Translations under genes and position numbers: made by a program
NCBI GenBank assembly: GCA_036381175.1
Contig: DASVDI010000021.1
Span: 61,117-125,116 of the forward strand
Length of the DNA: 64,000 nt
Origin: JAJUFS01 sp036381175
GTDB taxonomy: Bacteria > Pseudomonadota > Gammaproteobacteria > Natronospirales > JAJUFS01
Direction of reading: 5' to 3'
In this document: piece after piece, positions 48,436 to 56,923 of the stretch
How the letters are laid out: each line of letters begins with the position of its first letter
How positions within the stretch are numbered: position 1 is the first letter of the stretch
The notes under the pieces: generated by a model
Told to the model about the DNA's origin: nothing
Databases searched by the model: none
The model's input: only the letters and a program-made list of their open reading frames with translations

Positions 48436-48523
48436 CAGGATTTTCCAGAATTCACAGGATTATTTTTTTATTTGCCTTGATCCTGTCAATCCATCTTCAA
48501 TCCTGTAAATCCTGTCTGTTGCC
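48418..48523. repeat. ACAGGATT inverted repeat, copy B, between the RDD gene and the sensor kinase
   Basis: The left arm (48418-48462) starts GGCAATGGACAGGATTAAC, identical to the right arm of copy A for its first 19 bases. The right arm (48479-48523, read on the minus strand) starts GGCAACAGACAGGATTTAC. The arms flank an A/T-rich centre (ATTTTTTTATTT). The TAA at 48433-48435 is the RDD gene stop. The sensor kinase stop (48532-48534) lies 9 nt beyond the right arm. Confidence 0.92.
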
Positions 48524-48531
48524 CTTTTCAA

Positions 48532-49857
48532 TCAGCCCATCGGCAGAATCAACCGCGCACGACAACCCTGCCCTTCCTCGCGATTCGACAATCCCAGCGA
48601 ACCGTCATGTGCCTCGGCGATCTGTCGTGACAGCGCCAAACCGATACCGGAGCCGTGCGGCTTGGTCGTGAAGAACGGCACGAAGAGATTTTCCGTGCCG
48701 GAAATTCCGGGTCCGTTGTCGAGCACATCGAGATAGAGCAATCCCTCGCGCCGCTCCCAGCAAACCCGAATGTCGCCATCCGCGCCCGCCGCATCACGCG
48801 CGTTCCGCACGATATTGATCAGCAATTGTGAAAGCTGGTCCGGATCAACGGACACCGTAACGTCCTCGCCTTCGATCCTGATGTGCCCCGCACCATCCAT
48901 CGCCGCAACATTTTCAACCAGCTTGCGCAATCCGACGCGTTCGCGTCGCGGTGCAGGCAGCTTCGCGAGTTTCGCATAGGCGGACATGAAACGGTTCAGC
49001 GATTCGGCGCGCTGGCCGATGACATCAAGACTTTCGACAAGATCGGTTTTCAATTCGCCCGGTTCCAGTTCCCTCAATGAGCGTTCATGCAACAGCGCCG
49101 CCATCGACTTGATCGGCGCGAGACTGTTGTTCAGCTCATGCCCCATGACGCGCACCAGCCGCCGCCACGCCTTGCGTTCTTCTTCGCGCAGTGCGCGGCT
49201 CAGGTTCGAGATCACCAGCAGGTGATGTGGCAAGCCGGATTCGCGGAACGATCCTGTCCAGACATCCCAGCGACCGCCGCCGCTCGGAAACTCGCGTGCC
49301 TCGATGCGCCGGCTGCGATGTTCAAGCAGATCGGTGACGCCGAGCGCATCTGCCGAACGTCCCGAAAGATCACGCATGCGAAACAGCCGTTCCGCGGCGG
49401 GGTTCGCGAGAATCACGTAGCGCGCACCATCGAAGGCGAGCACGGCGATATCGATCTCGCCGATGATCTTGTTCAGCAGTGTGCTCGCCTCGCGCGCCTC
49501 GAAGCGCTGCCTTCGAAGCGTTTCACCGAGCTGGTTCACTTCGAGGAACACGCCACCTAATGCATCGCGGTCGCGTGAACGCCGGCCGCGCAAGGAGTAA
49601 TCACCTTCGCGCAAGGCTTCGAGAAGATTGGCGAGCGTGTTGAGATGAAACACGACATCATTGCGCGCGGAAAATGCGAACGCCAGCCAGGAGATCACGA
49701 GCACGGCGAGCAACAGCAAGGCGGAAAACAGCGAGATATCAGTGCGCCACAGCAGGATTGCCACGGCGATCAACGCGGGCAAACCGGCCAGCAGGCTGAA
49801 TGCCAGCGTGCGGCTTTCGAAGGTCAGGCGGCGCTTGCGGGGAAAATGGGGCTGCAT
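48532..49857 (-). CDS. Sensor histidine kinase, NtrY-like
   Basis: The 441-residue protein has two membrane helices (about 16-36 and 42-62) joined by only a few residues. A HAMP-like stretch, a PAS domain (about 125-215, IDIAVLAFDGARYVILANPAAERLF in parts), HisKA with H240 in VMGHELNNSLAPI and a HATPase domain (LINIVRNARDAA, DNGPGI, GSGIGLALSRQIA) follow. The H-box HELNN is typical of NtrB/NtrY partners of sigma54 regulators. It has almost no periplasmic part, so it must sense inside the membrane or cytoplasm, or through a partner. It is the last gene of the permease operon, 58 nt after its likely cognate regulator. Confidence 0.93.
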   Translation of the reverse strand: MQPHFPRKRRLTFESRTLAFSLLAGLPALIAVAILLWRTDISLFSALLLLAVLVISWLAFAFSARNDVVFHLNTLANLLEALREGDYSLRGRRSRDRDALGGVFLEVNQLGETLRRQRFEAREASTLLNKIIGEIDIAVLAFDGARYVILANPAAERLFRMRDLSGRSADALGVTDLLEHRSRRIEAREFPSGGGRWDVWTGSFRESGLPHHLLVISNLSRALREEERKAWRRLVRVMGHELNNSLAPIKSMAALLHERSLRELEPGELKTDLVESLDVIGQRAESLNRFMSAYAKLAKLPAPRRERVGLRKLVENVAAMDGAGHIRIEGEDVTVSVDPDQLSQLLINIVRNARDAAGADGDIRVCWERREGLLYLDVLDNGPGISGTENLFVPFFTTKPHGSGIGLALSRQIAEAHDGSLGLSNREEGQGCRARLILPMG

Positions 49858-49915
49858 AAATGGCCCTCATGGAAACGTGCAAAAAAGTGCAAGTTGCGTG
49901 AGCACGACCTGCTGG

Positions 49916-51298
49916 CTACAGGGAGTATTTTTCAATGCGCCGGTACATTGCGCTACGGCTGATGCCGAGGAGATCGGCCGCTTCGATCACGTTGCCGTCA
50001 CAATGCGCGAGCGCGCGGCGCATCAGTTCCTGTTCCGCTTCTTCCAGCGTCGGCACGCCTTGCGCGGGTTTGTTGTCGCCGGGCGCGTTTTGCGTCAGCA
50101 GCGTTGCGACGTCGGGCAAACGCAACTTCGGGCTTTCGCACAACAACACCGCACGCTCGATCACGTGGCTGAGTTCGCGGACGTTGCCGGGCCAGGCATA
50201 CGAACGCAGCCATTCGGCAGCGTCGGGTTCGAAGCCCGCGATGGCGCATTTGTATTTTCGTTTCAGCTTGTCGAGTTGCAGTTGTGCCAGCGGCAGGATG
50301 TCATCGCGCCGTTCGCGTAATGCGGGAATGCGGATCTCGACCGTGTTCAGGCGAAACAACAGGTCCTTGCGGAACTCGCCCGCCTCGATTGCGGCGCGAA
50401 GATCCGCATTCGTTGCCGAGATTACGCGCACATCCGCACGCTGCGTGCGCGACGAACCAATGCGCTCGAATTGCCCGTCTTCCAGCACGCGCAGCAACTT
50501 GGCCTGCTGTGCGAACGGAATGTTGCCGATCTCGTCGAGAAACAGGCTGCCGTTGTCGGCCAGCTCGAAACGGCCGGTGCGATCGGATTTTGCATCGGTG
50601 AACGCACCGCGCACATGGCCGAACATTTCACTTTCGAACATCGTCTCCGGAATGCCGCCCATGTTCACGGCAACGAACGCGCCTTTTGCACGCGCGGAAT
50701 TCTCGTGGATCAGGCGCGCCAGCAAACTTTTCCCCGTGCCCGGCTCGCCGGTGATCAGCACGTTCGCATCCGAGGGCGCGATCTTGCGGATCATGTCCAC
50801 GACGGGACGCATCGCCGCCGATGCCGCAACGAACTCTTCCACGCTCTCGCCGCGCAGCAAGGCGTTTTCCGCTTCCAGGCGCGCGCTGCGCCGGAGCGCG
50901 CGGCAAAGTTCCACCTGGTTTCGAACCAGCGATGTCAGCTTGGCGTTGTCCCATGGCTTCTCCACGAAGTTGCGCGCGCCAAGGCGCATCGCTTCCACGG
51001 CGAGCTCGATCGTGCCCCACGCCGTCATGACGATGACCGGCAACTCCGGCTGCATCGCCGCGAGCCGCCGAATGAGTTCGAGCCCTTCCGCGCCAGAGGT
51101 CGTGTCGCGGCTGTAGTTGAGGTCCGCGAGCACGGCGTCGAACTCCGATGTCCGCACGGCGCTTTCGACCGCATCCGGCGATGCGACAAGTTCCACGGCG
51201 TAACCTTCGGAACGAAACAGCATGCCGAGCGCCTGGCGCACATCCGGCTGGTCGTCCGCGATCAGCAGGCGCGGTTTTGGGACGGAATCACTACTCAT
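49916..51298 (-). CDS. Sigma54-dependent response regulator, Fis family
   Basis: The 460-residue protein has a receiver domain (phosphoacceptor D59 in LADLNYSRD, VMTAWGTIELAVEAM, KPW). An AAA+ domain (Walker A GEPGTGKSLLAR at about 180, LFLDEIGNIPF) and a Fis-type HTH (NVIEAADLLGISRSAMYRRIEKY) follow. The sigma54-contact loop reads GAFTDA rather than the usual GAFTGA, and the preceding block reads VNMGGIPE. Both variants occur, as I recall, in a subgroup linked to MacB-like transporters. It should activate sigma54 promoters when phosphorylated by the adjacent kinase; the permease operon is the obvious target. Confidence 0.94.
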   Translation of the reverse strand: MSSDSVPKPRLLIADDQPDVRQALGMLFRSEGYAVELVASPDAVESAVRTSEFDAVLADLNYSRDTTSGAEGLELIRRLAAMQPELPVIVMTAWGTIELAVEAMRLGARNFVEKPWDNAKLTSLVRNQVELCRALRRSARLEAENALLRGESVEEFVAASAAMRPVVDMIRKIAPSDANVLITGEPGTGKSLLARLIHENSARAKGAFVAVNMGGIPETMFESEMFGHVRGAFTDAKSDRTGRFELADNGSLFLDEIGNIPFAQQAKLLRVLEDGQFERIGSSRTQRADVRVISATNADLRAAIEAGEFRKDLLFRLNTVEIRIPALRERRDDILPLAQLQLDKLKRKYKCAIAGFEPDAAEWLRSYAWPGNVRELSHVIERAVLLCESPKLRLPDVATLLTQNAPGDNKPAQGVPTLEEAEQELMRRALAHCDGNVIEAADLLGISRSAMYRRIEKYSL

Positions 51299-51326
51299 TA
51301 TTTATAGGGTCCATTTCCTGGTCACA

Positions 51327-52025
51327 TCAGGTTCCCGTTTTGTGGTTGTCATCGGCTGCGCCTTCATCCTGCATCCAGCCATCCTGCAGCGTGATGATAC
51401 GGCGTCCGTAGGCGGCATTGTCCGGATTATGGGTCACCTGCACGATGGTCGCGCCATCTTCGTTCAGTTCCCGCAACAATTCCATGATCGTGCGTCCCTG
51501 CGAGGAATGCAGCGCGCCGGTCGGTTCGTCGGCAAGGATCACCGACGGCTGCGTGATGAGCGCGCGGCCGACGGCCACGAGTTGCTGCTGCCCGCCCGAC
51601 AATTGCGACGGGAACAGGTCCTTCTTTCCGACGATGCCGAAGCGATCGAGAATGTCCGCGACCTTCGACTGGCGTTCCGCGCGACCGATATCGCGATACG
51701 TGAGCGGCAACTCAAGATTTTCGTAAACGCTCAGATCATCCAGCAGATGGTAATGCTGGAAAATGAACCCGACGTGTTCACGCGCAAGTGCCGCGCGCCG
51801 CTTGTCCGCGATCGCATGAATTTTCTCACCGGCCAGTTCGTACTCGCCGGCCCAGTCCGAATCCATGAGCCCGAGAATGTTCAAAAGTGTCGTCTTGCCG
51901 GAACCCGACGGTCCTGTGATGCTCACGAAATCGCCCGCAGCAATCTCGAGATTGATCTGCCGCAGCAGCCATAACCGGCCGCCTTCGAACGGCACACTTT
52001 TTTCAACGTTTGTCAGTTTCAACAT
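51327..52025 (-). CDS. ABC transporter ATP-binding protein, MacB/LolD type
   Basis: The 232-residue ATPase has Walker A GPSGSGKT (38-45), a Q-loop in FIFQHYHLLDDL, the signature LSGGQQQ (in SQLSGGQQQLVAVGRAL) and Walker B VILADEPTG. The switch histidine is in VTHNPDNAAYG. The usual D-loop Asp after ALD is His here (GALHSSQG), a variant I have seen in MacB-like ATPases. It is the only ATPase in the array and lies 21 nt after the first permease gene. It should energise one or more of the tandem permeases. Confidence 0.96.
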   Translation of the reverse strand: MLKLTNVEKSVPFEGGRLWLLRQINLEIAAGDFVSITGPSGSGKTTLLNILGLMDSDWAGEYELAGEKIHAIADKRRAALAREHVGFIFQHYHLLDDLSVYENLELPLTYRDIGRAERQSKVADILDRFGIVGKKDLFPSQLSGGQQQLVAVGRALITQPSVILADEPTGALHSSQGRTIMELLRELNEDGATIVQVTHNPDNAAYGRRIITLQDGWMQDEGAADDNHKTGT

Positions 52026-52046
52026 TTTTCCTTCCCCCGGAAGTGA

Positions 52047-54482
52047 TTATTCATCCCGTAATACGCTCATTGGCGCGACATCCGCCGCGCGCCACACAGG
52101 CACAAGGTTTGCGAGCAACGCGACAACCGCAAACAACAGTCCCGCAAGAAGCGCGGCCAACACATCGCTTTGTTCAACGCCCGCGATGGTGCCGGCGAGA
52201 TAGCGGCTCGCAAATGCCGTCAGCAGCGATCCCGCGCCGATGCCGCAAACTGCGACAATCACTCCGCGGTGCAAGAACTGCTGCGTAATTTGCGGGCGCG
52301 TCGCGCCAAGCGCGTAACGAATGCCGATTTCACGCTGGCGTTGACGTGCGGCGTAAGCGGCGACGCCGTACATGCCGACAACCGAGAGCAGCGTCGCGAA
52401 CACCGCGGCGCCCACGGCAAGCAAGGTCAAGGCACGATCGGGTGCCATGAAAACATCCAGTCGTTCGCGCAGGCTCATGCCGGTTCCGGATGAAAGTCCG
52501 GCACCGGTTCCTCGCACTGCATCGCGTATGGCTTGCAAGGCGATCTCGGAACTTGTGGCATGCACAACAACGTTCATCTCTCTTGTCAGCAACTGCGTAA
52601 AAGGAGCATAGATAATGGGAAGCGGTGGTTCGCGCAAAGATCGCTGCTTGTTGTTCCCGACGACGCCGACAACGGTCAGCCGGGTCCCTACCCCGCCAGT
52701 GCCACCAATAGTGAGCCCGAGCGCCGGCCGCTCGGGCCAGTACGTATCGACGAACGCGCGATTGACGATGACGTTTGCCGTCGTGAGGCCATCACCATCC
52801 TCGCTGAAATCACGGGCATCGAAATCCCGGCCGCTGAGCAGCTCGATTCCAAGCGTACGAAAATAATCCTCGCTCACGCTGTTCACGTCGATCACGATGT
52901 TTTCGTCCGCAGCGGGAATGTAACCTTGAGGCGCAAGTCCGCCGATGCGAAATCCCGATTGACTGACCGGCACAGTCTGCGCCAGCGCGACACTCACGAC
53001 GCGACCATCTGCACGCAGATTTCGCAATACCTTGCGGTAGACGGCGAGTGAATCCTCCATGGTGGAGCCGGTGCTGACGAGCGCGGCCGCGCGATTCTTG
53101 ATCGCGAAACCAGGATCGACTTTCAACGTATCCAGCAGCGCGCCGGCAAATGAGATCGCCGTTGTGAGCAACACCATGGAAACACCGGCCTGCACTACGA
53201 CCAGCAGTTCGCGAAGGTTCACCGCCCGTCTTTCACCCTGGCGCGCACCGGCAAGAACTTTCACCAGCGAGGTTCCGACCAGCCGTCGCATCGGGGCGAT
53301 GCCGGAGAGCAGCGAAACCGTGAACAACATGATTCCGTATGCCGCCAGCACGCGCGCGTTGAGAATAATTCCGAAATCATTCTGCAGCACAAGGTCGCTG
53401 ACCAGCGTCTGCTGCAATCCACGCGACATCGCCAGCGCAAACAACAAGCCAACCGCACCGGCAAGCACACTGATCACGAACGCTTCGCCCAGAACATTCA
53501 TCGCGACGCGTCCGCGACTGGCACCAAGACTCATGCGCAGGCCGGTTTCCGCGCGTTGCGTTTCAGCGCGCACAAGCATGAGGCCTGCAACATCTGCGCA
53601 AACGATGATCAGCAGCACGGCCACAAGACCGAGCAGCAACCATGAAAGATGTGCAGCGTCGCCTTCGCCGTAACGGCTCAATGCCACCTCGCGCGCGGGA
53701 ATCGCGAGCGCGGCTGCCGGATAGACTTCGTTTTCCCCGGGGATAACCTGCGCGGCTTCCATGGCACGGCGTGCCTGCTCGACCGTGATGCCTGGCTTCA
53801 GGCGCGCAACAACGTCAAGCCAGTGCAAGGTTCGTGCGTCGAGAAAACGGCTCTCGTCGGACGCGCCCATGGCCATTCCCGCCGCGGAGGAAACCGGCAA
53901 CCAGACATCGGGACGACGGCTCAACGACACGCCACTGAATCCCGGCGGTGTTACGCCAACAATCGTCACCAGGCGATCGTTCAGCGTGACGTGCTCGCCG
54001 ATGATCTGCGGGTTCGCAGCGAATCGCGATTGCCACGCTTCGAAGGACAACACGCCAACCACGGGACCGCCGCGAATGTCATCGGCCGGTTGCAACAGGC
54101 GGCCAAGAAACGGCTTGACGCCGAGCAGCTCGAAAAAATTTCCACTTGCCACACCGCCAGCGAGTGTCTCGCGCACTTCGCTGCCTGAAGACCACGTGTA
54201 GGTCGCGTGATCGTAGAAATGCGCGACTCCTGCGAACGCCTCCACGTCCCGAAGATCCTCCTTTATCTGAGGTAGCGACCAGCCGTTGCGCGCCGTGCGC
54301 GATTCATCGGTCTGAAAGACACGGATCAGCGCATCCGCGTCCTGCACGCGCAATGGCTGAAACAGGACAGCGTCTGCAATTGCGTACAGGCTCACCGCTC
54401 CGCCAAGGCCGGTCGACATGACCAGCACGAGCGCGAAGAAATAAACCGGCCGACGCAGCAGTTGTTTCAACGCGAGGATCAC
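52047..54482 (-). CDS. ADOP/MacB-type ABC permease 1
   Basis: The 811-residue permease has one N-terminal membrane helix (FFALVLVMSTGLGGAVSL) and a large periplasmic MacB_PCD domain. Three helices of a first FtsX unit (about 265-400), a second periplasmic domain and a second FtsX unit at the C-terminus (FATLLSVVGMYGVAAYAARQ then ALGATRPQ) follow. This double-unit architecture defines the ADOP group. It is strikingly similar to the next permease, including the whole last FtsX unit. The GTG start at 54482 has AGGA upstream. It is nearest the ATPase gene. Confidence 0.93.
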   Translation of the reverse strand: MILALKQLLRRPVYFFALVLVMSTGLGGAVSLYAIADAVLFQPLRVQDADALIRVFQTDESRTARNGWSLPQIKEDLRDVEAFAGVAHFYDHATYTWSSGSEVRETLAGGVASGNFFELLGVKPFLGRLLQPADDIRGGPVVGVLSFEAWQSRFAANPQIIGEHVTLNDRLVTIVGVTPPGFSGVSLSRRPDVWLPVSSAAGMAMGASDESRFLDARTLHWLDVVARLKPGITVEQARRAMEAAQVIPGENEVYPAAALAIPAREVALSRYGEGDAAHLSWLLLGLVAVLLIIVCADVAGLMLVRAETQRAETGLRMSLGASRGRVAMNVLGEAFVISVLAGAVGLLFALAMSRGLQQTLVSDLVLQNDFGIILNARVLAAYGIMLFTVSLLSGIAPMRRLVGTSLVKVLAGARQGERRAVNLRELLVVVQAGVSMVLLTTAISFAGALLDTLKVDPGFAIKNRAAALVSTGSTMEDSLAVYRKVLRNLRADGRVVSVALAQTVPVSQSGFRIGGLAPQGYIPAADENIVIDVNSVSEDYFRTLGIELLSGRDFDARDFSEDGDGLTTANVIVNRAFVDTYWPERPALGLTIGGTGGVGTRLTVVGVVGNNKQRSLREPPLPIIYAPFTQLLTREMNVVVHATSSEIALQAIRDAVRGTGAGLSSGTGMSLRERLDVFMAPDRALTLLAVGAAVFATLLSVVGMYGVAAYAARQRQREIGIRYALGATRPQITQQFLHRGVIVAVCGIGAGSLLTAFASRYLAGTIAGVEQSDVLAALLAGLLFAVVALLANLVPVWRAADVAPMSVLRDE

Positions 54483-54493
54483 GTCAGGAAATC

Positions 54494-56911
54494 CTATTCA
54501 TCCCGCAACACTTCCATCGGCGCAACGTTCGCTGCGCGCCACACAGGTACAAGGTTCGCGAACAACGCGACAACCGCGAACAGCAGCCCGGCGAGAAGCA
54601 TGGCGAGCGCGTTGCCCTGATCGACGCCCGCAACCGCGCCGGCGAGATAGCGGCTCACGAAAACCGTCAACAACGATCCGGCGACTATGCCGCCCGATGC
54701 CACGATCACACCACGCCGTAAAAACTGCCGCGCGACCTGCGGGCGCGTCGCACCCAGCGCGTAACGAATACCAATTTCACGCTGGCGCTGTCGTGCGGCG
54801 TAAGCGGCAACGCCGTACATGCCGACAATCGACAACAAAGTCGCGAACACCGCCGAGCCGACGGCGAGCAAGGTCATGGCACGATCACGCTGTGTCAGCG
54901 AGTCGATGTGCGCTTGCAGGCTCCGAGTCAAGGTGATGCTGAACCCCGGCAACTTTTCGACCGCATCGCGAATCGCATTCTGTCCAGCAACGGCGCTGCG
55001 CGCCTTCACGATGACGCCAACCATCGACATCCGCGCGATTTGATACGGCCGGTAAATCATCGGACGTGGCAATTCCCGCAAGCTGTTCTGCTTGCTGTTC
55101 GCAACAACGGCAATCACTTCCGCCGGCTCTCCCGAACCTTGAAAATCATGCAGTAACATTCCTGTGCCATCACGTTTCGGCCAGTAGCGTTCGACAAAAG
55201 CCGCGTTGACGATGACTTGCAACGGCGCGTCGGATTTCTGCGTCGGCCTGAAATCGTGCCCGCGCAAGACAGGTATTCCCATCGTCTCGAAATAATCATC
55301 GCTGATCGTGTTCACATCCACCTGCATGTTTTCATCCGGCGTGGATGTGTAACCTTGCGGTTGCACGCTGATCTGCCATCCGGAAGGCGAAACCGGAACG
55401 GAATACGCGAGTGCGGCGTGATCAACGCGAGGATCATTGCGCAGCACCTCAAGCACGTTCCCGTACTCCTCCCCGCCATCGGATGAAGCGACCGGCCTGA
55501 TCCAGGCCACGGCCCGATCCGTGGTTTCGAAACCTGGATCAATCGCCAGTGTGTCGCGCAGGGCGCCGACAAACATCATCGACACCGTCAGCAGCAGCAC
55601 GGAAATACCGACCTGCACGACAATCAATCCGTCGTGAACATTGAGCGCTCGTCGCGCGTCGCCGTGCCTCGCACCACGCAAGACGTCGGCAAGACGCGTT
55701 GCCGCCATGCGTCTGATCGGCGCGAACGTGCTCAACAGTGCCGCAACCAGCAGCATGCCCGCGAAACCCGCGAGCACGCGAACATTGAAGATCAAGGCGC
55801 CACGCTCATCCGGCAACGCCAGTTCGGCGCCGATGTTCCGCTGCAGCCAGCCTGACAACAGCAATGCAAAAAGCAGCGCGAACGCGCCCGCGCAAAGCAC
55901 GATGACCAGCGACTCACGGAGCATGTCCGCGGCGATTCGACCGCGGGTTGCGCCGAGACCAAGACGCACGCCGGTTTCGGCGCGCGCGGCTTCCGCGCGC
56001 ACCAGCATGAGACCAGCCGCATCCGCGCAGACAACAATCAGCAGCACGGCCACCAGGCCGAACAGTATCCATGACACGATTTCAACGTTGCGCTCGCCGC
56101 GCGGATCGATGGCGACGTCGCGTGCATGAAACGCGAGCGCCGGTGGCCACGCCGCTTCGCCATCACCGTGTGCAAGCCTTGCGGTTTCCAGTGCCGTGCG
56201 CGCCTGCTCCAGGGTCACGCCGGGTGCAAGGCGTGCGACAGCGTCCAGCCAGACCATGTTCGGGCTGTCGAGAAATGCCCGCGTCGGCATGCCGGGCAAG
56301 GCCATGTGCACCGCGCTGCTCACCGGCAACCAGACATCCGGCGCACGGGCCATTGAAACACCGCTGAAGCCGGGCGACGCGATGCCGACAATCGTGACCG
56401 GCTGATCGTTGAGCGTGATGGGTTCGCCGATGATTTGTGGCCTCGCATTGAAACGCGATGCCCAGGTCTCGTAGCTGAGCACACCGACAATACCCGCTCC
56501 CTCGACGTCATCGGCTCGCTGCAACAAGCGGCCCTGTTCGGGACGTACACCGACCACGTCGAAGAAATTTCCGCTGACCAGCGCACTTCTCAATGTCATC
56601 GGCTCCTGTCCCGGCGCCGTATAGCTCACTTGCGGCCAATCCGCGTAATGCGCAACGTCTTCGAAGGCCTCATTGCTGCCGAGGTAGTCACGGATTACCG
56701 GCCGCGGCCAGGGGTCGCGTTTCGCTAGCGTCTCGTCACTGCTGAACACGCGCACCAGCGTTTCCGCGTTCTCGACATTCAACGGCCGGAACAGAACTGC
56801 ATCCGAAATACCGTAAAGGCTCAGCGCGCCGCCAAGTCCTGTCGCCATGACAAGCACCAGCGTTGCGAAATAACCCGGATGCCGAAGCAAGCGTTTCATT
56901 GCAGAAAACAT
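54494..56911 (-). CDS. ADOP/MacB-type ABC permease 2
   Basis: The 805-residue permease has the same architecture as permease 1. Near-identical stretches include VLVMATGLGGALSLYGI, GVAAYAARQRQREIGIRYAL and FANLVPVWRAANVAPM, so the two are tandem duplicates. The periplasmic domains differ more than the membrane units, which fits divergence of substrate or partner. The frame extends to 56923, but the ATG at 56911 has GGAGAG 8 nt upstream. It is 12 nt after permease 3. Confidence 0.93.
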   Translation of the reverse strand: MFSAMKRLLRHPGYFATLVLVMATGLGGALSLYGISDAVLFRPLNVENAETLVRVFSSDETLAKRDPWPRPVIRDYLGSNEAFEDVAHYADWPQVSYTAPGQEPMTLRSALVSGNFFDVVGVRPEQGRLLQRADDVEGAGIVGVLSYETWASRFNARPQIIGEPITLNDQPVTIVGIASPGFSGVSMARAPDVWLPVSSAVHMALPGMPTRAFLDSPNMVWLDAVARLAPGVTLEQARTALETARLAHGDGEAAWPPALAFHARDVAIDPRGERNVEIVSWILFGLVAVLLIVVCADAAGLMLVRAEAARAETGVRLGLGATRGRIAADMLRESLVIVLCAGAFALLFALLLSGWLQRNIGAELALPDERGALIFNVRVLAGFAGMLLVAALLSTFAPIRRMAATRLADVLRGARHGDARRALNVHDGLIVVQVGISVLLLTVSMMFVGALRDTLAIDPGFETTDRAVAWIRPVASSDGGEEYGNVLEVLRNDPRVDHAALAYSVPVSPSGWQISVQPQGYTSTPDENMQVDVNTISDDYFETMGIPVLRGHDFRPTQKSDAPLQVIVNAAFVERYWPKRDGTGMLLHDFQGSGEPAEVIAVVANSKQNSLRELPRPMIYRPYQIARMSMVGVIVKARSAVAGQNAIRDAVEKLPGFSITLTRSLQAHIDSLTQRDRAMTLLAVGSAVFATLLSIVGMYGVAAYAARQRQREIGIRYALGATRPQVARQFLRRGVIVASGGIVAGSLLTVFVSRYLAGAVAGVDQGNALAMLLAGLLFAVVALFANLVPVWRAANVAPMEVLRDE

Positions 56912-56923
56912 GTCGCTCTCCAA

